This document shows positions 14,374 to 22,735 of a stretch of DNA of 33,940 nucleotides, piece by piece. The DNA is taken from NCBI GenBank assembly GCA_035546335.1, contig DATKDP010000091.1, forward strand, positions 1 through 33,940, written 5' to 3'. Each line of letters begins with the position of its first letter. Positions within the stretch are counted from its first letter, which is position 1. The notes below the pieces were generated by a model. The model did no database searches, was not told where the DNA came from, and saw only the letters and a program-made list of their open reading frames with translations. The translations under genes and the position numbers were made by a program. The DNA comes from DATKDP01 sp035546335. Lineage in GTDB: Bacteria > Acidobacteriota > Thermoanaerobaculia > Gp7-AA8.

Positions 14374-15339
14374 TTGAACGCGAGCATTTCGTCGCATCCG
14401 CGAGCCGCCCCTCCCATCCTCTCGCCTCCGGCGCCGATTCTGATCGCGGAGAATCTGACGAAACAGATCAAAGGCCGCACGATCGTCGACTCCGTTTCGT
14501 TCCGGCTCCAGCCCGGCGAGGTCTTCGGATTCCTCGGGCCGAACGGGGCGGGAAAGACGACGACGATCCGCATGCTCGTCGGCCTGATCCGTCCGACCGC
14601 CGGCCGGGTCCAGATCTGCGGACACGACATCGAACGAGAGCTCGAAAGCGCACTTCGCTGCGTCGGATGCATCGTCGAGACGCCCGATCTCTATCGCTTC
14701 ATGACGGGACGCGAGAACCTCGAGCATTTCGCCCGGATGCTCGGAGGAATCGATCCGGACGAAATCGATCGCGTCGGTTCCCTGGTCGCCCTCTCCCACC
14801 GTCTCCACGACCGCGTTCGCACCTATTCGCTCGGAATGCGCCAACGCCTGGGGATCGCCCAGGCGCTGCTGGGCCGGCCGCGCGTTCTGATTCTCGACGA
14901 GCCGGCGAACGGACTCGATCCGGCGGGCATTCGCGAGATGCGCGAGCTGCTGCGGACGCTCGCACATGACGAGCAGATTGCCGTCTTCGTTTCCAGCCAC
15001 CTGCTCGCCGAGGTCGAGATGATGTGCGACCGGGTTGCAATCATCCATCGAGGTGCGATTTTGACTACCGGAACGATCGCCGGCCTCGTCATCGCGAGCC
15101 ACGAGACCGAGCTGGTCGTCGACCGGATCGATCTCGCCGTCTCGATCGTCACGGCCATCGGCGTGGAGCATCGAACCGATCACGACCGGCTGTTCCTGCG
15201 GATTTCCGAAGCAGACATTCCGCCGATCATCGATCGGCTGGTGACCGCCGGCGTCCGGATCTTCCGCGTCGCCCCCCGCGCAAAGAGCCTCGAGGAGTTG
15301 TTTCTCGAACTGACCGGTGTGGAGAGCTCGATTGAGTAA
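14374..15339 (+). CDS. ABC transporter ATP-binding protein (ABC-2 type)
   Basis: ATPase of 321 aa for an ABC-2 exporter. It shows Walker A GPNGAGKTT (55-63), signature YSLGMRQRLGIAQALLG, Walker B VLILDEPANGLDP, and the switch His in VSSHLLAEVE. The C-terminal 90 residues beyond the ATPase core are typical of the CcmA/NatA-like group. The start is TTG at 14374, backed by GGAGGAG at 14360-14366, 7 nt upstream. It overlaps the permease gene by 8 bp, so the two subunits are coupled. The N-terminal 20 residues are Pro-rich and precede the normal domain start. The cargo is unknown; the third gene (SH3-domain lipoprotein-like) hints at an envelope role. Confidence 0.93.
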   Translation: MNASISSHPRAAPPILSPPAPILIAENLTKQIKGRTIVDSVSFRLQPGEVFGFLGPNGAGKTTTIRMLVGLIRPTAGRVQICGHDIERELESALRCVGCIVETPDLYRFMTGRENLEHFARMLGGIDPDEIDRVGSLVALSHRLHDRVRTYSLGMRQRLGIAQALLGRPRVLILDEPANGLDPAGIREMRELLRTLAHDEQIAVFVSSHLLAEVEMMCDRVAIIHRGAILTTGTIAGLVIASHETELVVDRIDLAVSIVTAIGVEHRTDHDRLFLRISEADIPPIIDRLVTAGVRIFRVAPRAKSLEELFLELTGVESSIE

Positions 15340-16321
15340 TCGCTTCCGTTTTGCCGGACTCGTCGAGAACGAGGCGCTCAAGCTCCTGCGGAGGCGGCGA
15401 TTCACCGTCGTGATCGCGATTCTCGGCGTCATCCTCTGCCTAGTGGCCTACTCGCAGTACCGGCAGCTGTCGCGTGCGGAGCCGCGGGAATGGCGCGCCG
15501 ACATCCAGCAGCGAATTGCGAACTACGAGAATCGGCTGAGGCGCGGGCGGATCTCACCGTCATGGGCGCGATCTCTCCGAGCCGAGATCGTTCGCCTCCA
15601 GTTCTACGTCGACCACGACATCAATCCGGAGAATCCGACGGCACCTTACTTCGTCCGAGGCTTCGCCAACGCCGCGGGGTTTCTTCTCCTCCCTCTGCTG
15701 GTCGCCGTCCTCGGAAGCGACATCGTTTCGGCGGAGGCAGCGGAGGGAACCGACAAGCTCCTGCTGACGCGCGCCGTGCGGCGCTGGAAGATTCTCGCTT
15801 CGAAGCTGGCGGCGCTCTTCATGTTCACCACGCTGACGCTGCTCGCGGGAGGGCTGCTCGCTTACCTCGCGTCGGCGGTCGTTCTGGAGCCGCGAGGATG
15901 GACGGCGCCCGTCTTCAGCGGATTCGAATTCTCGGGAGATGTCGTCAGCTTCGACTCGGTTCGGCAGCTTCCTCTGTGGCAGGACACACTGATCGCCTAT
16001 GGGCTGGAGTGGTATGCGATGCTCAGCGTCGCCTCGATTGCACTTCTTCTTTCGGTCGTCTTCCGTTCGAGCAGTGCGGCGATGGGAACGATGCTCGCGT
16101 CGCTGATCGGCGGAACGATTCTCACTCGCATCAGCCCCGACTGGACTGCAGGCAAATACCTCTTCGTCTCGGCGTTGCCGCTCGCCGAGTACTACACCGG
16201 GAGTGCGCCTCCCTACGACGGGATGTCGCTCGCTTTTTGCATCGCCCTTCTCGGAGTCTGGGCCGCGGGCGCACTCGTGATCGCATTCGCACTCTTCACC
16301 AGGAGAGATGTCTTTGGCTGA
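15332..16321 (+). CDS. ABC-2 type transporter permease
   Basis: Membrane subunit of 329 aa for the preceding ATPase. A basic N-terminus (LKLLRRRRF) leads into a first membrane span (VVIAILGVILCLVAY), then an extracytoplasmic loop of about 100 residues, then about five further spans (FLLLPLLVAVLGSDIV, LFMFTTLTLLAGGLLAYL, MLSVASIALLLSVVF, MGTMLASLIGGTIL, LGVWAAGALVIAFALF). The DIVSAEAAEGTDKLLLTRAVRR motif is typical of ABC-2 permeases that contact the ATPase. TTG at 15332 has GGAGAG 5 nt upstream and is preferred to GTG at 15317. Its last 14 bp overlap the SH3-protein gene. Confidence 0.9.
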   Translation: MSNRFRFAGLVENEALKLLRRRRFTVVIAILGVILCLVAYSQYRQLSRAEPREWRADIQQRIANYENRLRRGRISPSWARSLRAEIVRLQFYVDHDINPENPTAPYFVRGFANAAGFLLLPLLVAVLGSDIVSAEAAEGTDKLLLTRAVRRWKILASKLAALFMFTTLTLLAGGLLAYLASAVVLEPRGWTAPVFSGFEFSGDVVSFDSVRQLPLWQDTLIAYGLEWYAMLSVASIALLLSVVFRSSSAAMGTMLASLIGGTILTRISPDWTAGKYLFVSALPLAEYYTGSAPPYDGMSLAFCIALLGVWAAGALVIAFALFTRRDVFG

Positions 16322-16874
16322 GAAATTCTCGATCGCTCTTCTTTCGATGGTTCTCGTTGCGTTCTGCAGCCCGAGTCGCGAGCAGATGCAAACGCCAGGA
16401 CGCGATACGATCGCCGTGATGTACGTCGCATCGGACGAGCTTCCGGTTCGCGAGCGGCCGGCGGAGGACTCGCCCGTGGTGGCCACATACCAGAGAGGTG
16501 AGGCCGTCTCCGTCTTCGGGCGCGAGGGAGAGTGGACCGAGCTGCGCGTCGGCATCGAGCGGTCAGGATGGGCTTTCTCCTCCGCGCTCGCCGAAAGCAA
16601 GAGCGAGATCGACGGGGATGAGGGATCGGACATCGCCCGGTTCCGAGTCGCTCCTTCTCCGGTCTACCTGCCCGGGGCGAAGGGACTGCTCGTGCTCGAG
16701 GCCCATGTCAGCACCGACGGAAACGTATTCGAAGTGCGAACGATCACCAACACCACCGGATCTCCCGATGTCGAGCGTCTGAATCGAGAAGAGCTGCTGC
16801 GAGCGAAGTTCCATCCCCTCGTCGTGCATGGAGCGCGTCAGCCGTTCGTCTACGAGCACCGCGTCGAGTATTAG
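16308..16874 (+). CDS. Exported SH3-domain protein with TonB-C-like tail
   Basis: Protein of 188 aa, third in the ABC operon. Residues 1-20 are a signal peptide ending VAFC, a possible lipobox although Phe before Cys is unusual. A bacterial SH3 domain covers about 35-95 (ELPVRERPAEDSPVVATYQR, GEWTELRV, GWAFSSAL), the type that binds peptidoglycan peptides. Residues 110-188 (GLLVLEAHVSTDGNVFEVRT, LLRAKFHPLVVHG) resemble the TonB C-terminal/energy-transducer fold, which is used in many periplasmic proteins besides TonB. The start overlaps the permease end by 14 bp, and AGGAG is 4 nt upstream. It may link the exporter to the cell wall; that is an inference from position. Confidence 0.8.
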   Translation: MSLAEKFSIALLSMVLVAFCSPSREQMQTPGRDTIAVMYVASDELPVRERPAEDSPVVATYQRGEAVSVFGREGEWTELRVGIERSGWAFSSALAESKSEIDGDEGSDIARFRVAPSPVYLPGAKGLLVLEAHVSTDGNVFEVRTITNTTGSPDVERLNREELLRAKFHPLVVHGARQPFVYEHRVEY

Positions 16875-16916
16875 ATTCCGGCGGCGTCATTAGACGAGAG
16901 ACGAGAGGCGAGAGCC

Positions 16917-17032
16917 CGTCATCCTGAGCGAGGGGGCTGGGTGGGCGTGAGCGAAGGATCTGCGTTCTTACACAGTTGCCGATCGCAGATCCTTCGCTCC
17001 CATCCGCCCTTGCCGCCTCGCTCAGGATGACG
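16917..17032. repeat. Dispersed palindromic repeat (family 2), complete copy
   Basis: Perfect 17-bp outer arms CGTCATCCTGAGCGAGG (16917-16933) and its complement (17016-17032), with inner 14-bp arms GCGAAGGATCTGCG (16951-16964) and CGCAGATCCTTCGC (16984-16997) around a 19-nt loop. It fills the 322-bp gap between the SH3 gene and TypA; I see no gene in the remainder. Confidence 0.9.
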
Positions 17033-17196
17033 GAGCTCGCGAGTCAGGAGAACGCCCGATTCACACGGCCGCCTCGCCGACCGGGACGACCTGATCGGCG
17101 AATGAAATCGGCTCGACTGCTGTTCTAAGGGCGCACTCCCGTATTTCCGTTCATCGCGCCCCGCGGCCGGGCGCATCCACCATTCGAGGCAGGAAC

Positions 17197-19125
<1,929 letters not shown>

Positions 19126-19154
19126 GGTTCGGGGCTCGAGGCTCGGGGCGATCC

Positions 19155-19227
19155 TTCCCCTCTCCCCCCGACGATCGCGGCGACGAAGCACCATGTGACC
19201 ATGGGGAGAGGGGTCAGGGGTGAGGGG
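19155..19227 (+). repeat. CCCCTCTCCCC hairpin repeat (family 3), left copy
   Basis: CCCCTCTCCCC at the left and GGGGAGAGGGG at about 19203-19213 form one hairpin, followed by TCAGGGGTGAGGGG. The 35 bases 19193-19227 recur in exact inverted form at 19367-19401. Confidence 0.85.
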
Positions 19228-19366
19228 CCATGAGCGCCCCGCGGGATTCGAGCGATTCGTTTCGAGAACCGCGCGGTGATCGCGAAGGTGTGGATGGTCG
19301 AGAAGCGCATTGCGAGGGTCGTCGAGGAAGTGCAGGCTTCGCGGCTGGCTGGTGAGCATCACGCGA

Positions 19367-19437
19367 CCCCTCACCCCTGACCCCTCTCCCCATGGTCACA
19401 TCGTCCCGCTCGTGCAGATCGTCGTGGGGAGAGGGGC
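19367..19437 (-). repeat. CCCCTCTCCCC hairpin repeat (family 3), right copy
   Basis: An inverted copy of the element at 19155-19227; the 35-bp match is perfect. The right end GTGGGGAGAGGGG pairs with CCCCTCTCCCC at 19381-19391. Between the two copies (19228-19366) lies about 140 bp with no supported gene. Together they fill the 349-bp gap between TypA and the zincin gene. Confidence 0.85.
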
Positions 19438-19460
19438 ACCGCCGCTTCCGACAAACCGTC

Positions 19461-19466
19461 TACAAT
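19461..19466 (+). promoter_or_regulatory. -10-like hexamer 8 nt before zincin ATG (leaderless?)
   Basis: TACAAT, then CGCGCACG (8 nt), then ATG at 19475. There is no purine-rich ribosome site in between, so transcription would start at or next to the ATG. The same arrangement precedes the genes starting at 27016 and 28910. Confidence 0.5.
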
Positions 19467-19474
19467 CGCGCACG

Positions 19475-19864
19475 ATGAGCGGCAGCTGGCGAATCACCCC
19501 GCATGAATTCGAGAGCCTCGTCGAGGAGGCCCTTCACGAGCTTCCCGACCAGTTCAGGGATCTTCTCGAAAACATAGCGATCGTGATCGAGAGCGAGCCG
19601 TCGGAAGAGGACTTCGATCTGCTCGAAGATCTCGAAGACGATGGCGACGACTCCGACGAGCTGCTCGGCATCTTCCGCGGAATCCCGCGCACGGAGAAGT
19701 CGTTCGACGCGCTGCCGGCCCTTCCCGATCAGATCGCGATTTTCCGAGGTCCGATTCTTCGTGTGAGCGCGTCGCGTCGGGACGCGATTCAGGAGATCCG
19801 TGAGACCGTGATCCACGAGCTCGGTCACTACTTCGGCCTCAGCGACGACGAGATGCCGTTCTAG
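19475..19864 (+). CDS. Small zincin-like metallopeptidase-family protein
   Basis: Cytosolic protein of 129 aa, of the short zincin family (Pfam Zincin_1/DUF1025-like). The N-terminus ITPHEFESLVEEALHELPDQ, the acidic middle (EDLEDDGDDSDELLGIFRG) and the end ETVIHELGHYFGLSDDEM are typical, with the zinc motif HELGH at about residues 115-119. Residue order and length agree with the family; the function of the family is not well defined. The start at 19475 lacks a ribosome site but has a -10-like TACAAT 8 nt upstream, so a leaderless transcript is likely. It converges on the dacB-type gene. Confidence 0.9.
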   Translation: MSGSWRITPHEFESLVEEALHELPDQFRDLLENIAIVIESEPSEEDFDLLEDLEDDGDDSDELLGIFRGIPRTEKSFDALPALPDQIAIFRGPILRVSASRRDAIQEIRETVIHELGHYFGLSDDEMPF

Positions 19865-19879
19865 GGCTCGAGAAGAGCC
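19865..19879. terminator. Small hairpin between convergent genes
   Basis: GGCTC-GAGAA-GAGCC starts immediately after the zincin stop codon and lies 35 bp beyond the stop of the convergent carboxypeptidase gene. The stem is 5 bp with no T-run, so it is a weak candidate. Confidence 0.3.
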
Positions 19880-19913
19880 TCAGCCGGCGTTACGTGCGCA
19901 CGCCTCGACTCCA

Positions 19914-21344
19914 CTAGTGCCCACCCGCAGCGATCAGTCGCACGATCTCGTCGATCGCGGCGCGCACCTCGCTCCGGCTCGCCGTGTAGTGATTCACGAC
20001 GATTGAAAAGAACCGCTTCCGTCCATCCTCGAGCTCGACCCACCCGCTCAGCGCCACCGCGATCGACAACGTACCGGTCTTCGCGAAGAGCCGCCCTTCG
20101 AGTCCCGCGAGCCGGCGCCGGAGCGTTCCTTCGTCACCGGCTGTCGCCAGGACGAACTTCCAGAAGCCCTCGCGCGCCGGGTCGGCCATGTAGCGAAGCG
20201 TGGTGATGATCGCCTGCGGCGTCACCAGGTTGTCCGTCGACAGGCCCGAGCCGTCCTGAAACGAGAAATCCTCGCGTCGCAGCGCGAGCGTTTCCATCAG
20301 ATGTTTCGCTTCGATGCCCCGCGCCTTCTCGTACGAAGCGGGAGCGTCGCCGATCGCCAGACGTTTCAACAACATCTCGGCGTAGAGGTTCTGGCTGACC
20401 TTCAGCATAGTCGAAAGAAGTGCCGCCATCGGAGGCGACTCGATCACCCAGATCCGCTCGATACGCTCTGCCGGCTCGACCGCAATCGCCGGCTCCCCGT
20501 CGATCGCGATCCCGCTTCGCCGGAGAAAATCGTCGAGCGCCTGCGCCGCGTACAACCCCGGCTCGGCGATCGACGGAAGCAGGGTAACGAGGCGCCCTGG
20601 CTCCTGCTCCGGCCTCTCCCCCGTCACCATCAATCGGTTTCGCTCGTCGATCATCGCTTTCAACGACCCCTCGGAGGTGCAGTCGATGCTCGTCGCGACG
20701 GGAACGAAATGCGGATCGGTCGTGATCGAATCGGGGGGACAGTTCGAGACGTCGACGGTCACCCCGAGAATGTTCTCGTTGAATGCGAGCGAACTGACCG
20801 GGGCTCCCCACCATTCGCCGACATCCTCCACCTGCCACTTGGGAGCGATGATCACCCGATCGAACCGCGAGACGCCCGCCATGACTCGTCCCTTGATCTC
20901 CGTGATGCCGCGAGCACGCAGGGCCTGGAGAAACGGAGCGAACGCCGGATCGCGATCCGTGTAGTAGCGCCCTCCCAGCGACGGGTCGCCGAGCCCCTCG
21001 AGCACGAGATCGCCAAGCAGCGATCCGTCGACGACGGGACCATCGATCCAGAGCTCCGTCGGAATGGTCGACAGCGGTCCGAAGCATTCGGCGGCCGTGA
21101 GGCCGATGAAGAGTTTGCGATTCGAAGCGGGAATCATCAGGGTGCTCGAGTTTCGATCGAAAAGAGGGGTCCCGTCTTCCTCTTCGATTCGGATTCCCCA
21201 AAGCGCCTGCGAAAGTGATGGAGTCGCCAGGATCCGCTCGATCGACCGCGGAAGGCTCGCGACCTCTGCGGGGCGCGGTGCAGTTGCACAGCCTCCCGCC
21301 AGAACAGCCGCCAACGACACCGCTGCGAGACGTCGCGAGATCAA
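19914..21344 (-). CDS. dacB: D-alanyl-D-alanine carboxypeptidase/endopeptidase (PBP4, S13)
   Basis: Class C low-molecular-weight penicillin-binding protein of peptidase family S13, 476 aa, which trims or cuts D-Ala cross-links in peptidoglycan. The three active-site blocks are present: ASNRK (Ser74, Lys77), SQNLYAE (SxN) and AKTGTLS (KTG). The start is taken as TTG at 21344, which overlaps the upstream stop as TTGA and gives a lipoprotein signal MISRRLAAVSLAAVLAGGC with lipobox LAGGC (Cys19). A GGTGGGTGG purine-rich stretch precedes it. An ATG at 21449 would put an improbable 35 polar residues in front of the signal. It is third in a minus-strand operon with an unknown protein and a small lipoprotein. 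The symbol is by family; orthology was not tested. Confidence 0.92.
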   Translation of the reverse strand: MISRRLAAVSLAAVLAGGCATAPRPAEVASLPRSIERILATPSLSQALWGIRIEEEDGTPLFDRNSSTLMIPASNRKLFIGLTAAECFGPLSTIPTELWIDGPVVDGSLLGDLVLEGLGDPSLGGRYYTDRDPAFAPFLQALRARGITEIKGRVMAGVSRFDRVIIAPKWQVEDVGEWWGAPVSSLAFNENILGVTVDVSNCPPDSITTDPHFVPVATSIDCTSEGSLKAMIDERNRLMVTGERPEQEPGRLVTLLPSIAEPGLYAAQALDDFLRRSGIAIDGEPAIAVEPAERIERIWVIESPPMAALLSTMLKVSQNLYAEMLLKRLAIGDAPASYEKARGIEAKHLMETLALRREDFSFQDGSGLSTDNLVTPQAIITTLRYMADPAREGFWKFVLATAGDEGTLRRRLAGLEGRLFAKTGTLSIAVALSGWVELEDGRKRFFSIVVNHYTASRSEVRAAIDEIVRLIAAGGH

Positions 21345-22324
21345 GCACCACCCACCGGCGCCTGCTCGAGGTTGGCGCGCGCGGCGCGCTGAAGAGAGTC
21401 GATCTCCATCGTCGGGAACAACGGTGCGAGGTCTCTCCTGATAGCGCATGCCTTCAGATACTCACCGTAGTCGAGGGAGAGACGATAGATAGGAGGAGAC
21501 TCCTCTCTCCCATCGCCCGGTTGCAGTGCTCGCGCCGGAGCCGTCATCAGAGTATTCGACAGGAAGTCGCGCACGCGGAGAAGAATGGATCGATCGTTTG
21601 CGATGGCCGACGCGCGAATCGCAGCATCGAGCAGGGCGAGGGCATGAAAGGCGATCGGTGAGCCTCCATCGCATACGAGCACGTCGAGCCACCGGTCGAA
21701 GAGGGTCTCGGTGTCGAGCGCATGTTCTTTTTCGACGTAGGTCCCCTCGCGATGCGCCATCCATTCCCAGGTCGCGGCGCGCAGCAGCGGAAACCGTCCC
21801 TCCTCCGGGAACACTTCAGCGAGCTCCCAAGCGGCGGTGGCGACGATCAGATTGTGCCCGAGGTCGCCGAAGTCGTCGGCGGCCACCGTCAGAAACCGGG
21901 GCGCGAAGTCCGGCTCGTAAATCGCTCGCGCCAGCCATCGCTCCCCCCGTGGCCGGTCCTCGGCGGCCACCGCATCTCTGATCTCGCCGAGATCGAACGG
22001 CTGATCTCTCTCGATCGAAGGCGGCTCCATGACCGGCGGCTCGCTCCAGGGCAGGCGGCTATCGGCAGCATAGAGTGCACATTCGACGAGCAGATCGTCG
22101 AACCGCTCGCCGAGAGATTCCCGAAGCCGATGCGCGGAGTGACACGCGAGGAACGCATGTTTCGAATGTTCCTCGGTGCTGTAGTAGGCGACCGCCCACC
22201 GGCAGATCGCAGTGAAAAGCTCCGACGAGGAGTGCGCCGCGCGAAACTTCCCGACCGCGCGCGGGATCCGCTCGAGCGCCCGGACGCTCATCGTCTCATA
22301 GAGCTCACGGGTGGGGACATCCAT
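21341..22324 (-). CDS. Unknown helical protein in the PBP4 operon
   Basis: Protein of 327 aa that I do not recognise. It has no signal peptide or membrane span and is predicted mostly helical by eye, rich in Ala, Leu, Arg and Glu, with conspicuous histidines (AAHSSSELFTAICRWAVAYY, EEHSKHAFLACHSAHRL, HREGTYVEKEHALD). The spaced His/Glu/Asp residues could bind a metal, and the helical repeats could be TPR-like, but no repeat consensus is clear. It lies 9 bp after the lipoprotein gene and overlaps the PBP4 start codon (TTGA), so translation of the two is coupled. A role in cell-wall turnover is suggested only by that coupling. Confidence 0.8.
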   Translation of the reverse strand: MDVPTRELYETMSVRALERIPRAVGKFRAAHSSSELFTAICRWAVAYYSTEEHSKHAFLACHSAHRLRESLGERFDDLLVECALYAADSRLPWSEPPVMEPPSIERDQPFDLGEIRDAVAAEDRPRGERWLARAIYEPDFAPRFLTVAADDFGDLGHNLIVATAAWELAEVFPEEGRFPLLRAATWEWMAHREGTYVEKEHALDTETLFDRWLDVLVCDGGSPIAFHALALLDAAIRASAIANDRSILLRVRDFLSNTLMTAPARALQPGDGREESPPIYRLSLDYGEYLKACAIRRDLAPLFPTMEIDSLQRAARANLEQAPVGGA

Positions 22325-22333
22325 CTCTGGTCC

Positions 22334-22612
22334 TTACGGCCGTGGTGGAGGTGCTGTCGCGGTGGACGTCGGTGGCTCCTCTTCGTTCTCCGTGTCGGTC
22401 AGAGTCGCCCCTTCGTTGGGAGATCGATCCTCTCCGATCTCGACCGTCTGCGTCATCGCGCTATCGAGATCCGTGTCGGTCGTCGTCGTGCGAGGGGTCG
22501 CGGGAGCGATGGTCCCGGTCCGTACGGCGGGATCATTCCCTTCCCGCCGGCAGCCCGGCAAAAGAAGTGCCGCGAGCAGAATCAAAGCAGCGATCATCCT
22601 GTTGGCAATCAC
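22334..22612 (-). CDS. Small Thr/Glu-rich lipoprotein
   Basis: Protein of 92 aa from GTG at 22612 (GAGGT 5 nt upstream) or 87 aa from ATG at 22597. The signal ALILLAALLLPGC has a good lipobox LPGC, and the mature part is short, disordered and rich in Thr, Glu, Asp and Pro (ends TSTATAPPPRP). No domain is visible. It is first in the operon with the unknown helical protein and the PBP4 homologue, and divergent from the ketosynthase across 111-123 bp. Such short acidic lipoproteins may anchor or tether partners in the periplasm; the function is unknown. Confidence 0.7.
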   Translation of the reverse strand: MIANRMIAALILLAALLLPGCRREGNDPAVRTGTIAPATPRTTTTDTDLDSAMTQTVEIGEDRSPNEGATLTDTENEEEPPTSTATAPPPRP

Positions 22613-22689
22613 GTTGACCTCGAAACCCGCAAGATTCGTACGACGACCCGATGAGACGTTCGACCTGGTTGCGGCGCGCGCTTCGGGGC

Positions 22690-22702
22690 TTGCATCATGC
22701 AA
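22690..22702. promoter_or_regulatory. Operator-like palindrome before the ketosynthase
   Basis: TTGCAT-C-ATGCAA is a perfect palindrome with a 1-nt centre. It ends 17 bp before the -10-like TACAAT at 22720-22725, placing it on the -35 position. That is the usual place for a repressor or activator site. It lies in the gap between divergent genes, so it could also act on the lipoprotein operon. Confidence 0.45.
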
Positions 22703-22719
22703 AAAGCCTGACAGGTTTG

Positions 22720-22725
22720 TACAAT
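22720..22725 (+). promoter_or_regulatory. -10-like hexamer close to ketosynthase start
   Basis: TACAAT 10 nt before the ATG at 22736, without a ribosome site between. If used, the transcript would begin near 22732, after the upstream in-frame ATG at 22724, which favours the 22736 start. Confidence 0.4.
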
Positions 22726-22735
22726 GCACGATCGC

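Noticed and set aside
13600..15432. 610-codon open frame on the minus strand covering the ABC ATPase region
   Set aside because: Only the last 252 codons are protein-like (SGNH hydrolase). The rest is the reverse shadow of the ABC ATPase gene, whose motifs are all on the plus strand.
19271..19378. Possible small gene reading VIAKVWMVEKRIARVVEEVQ between the family-3 elements
   Set aside because: Protein-like by eye, but without a ribosome site, homologue or clear start; recorded as a finding on a possible fragment rather than as a gene.
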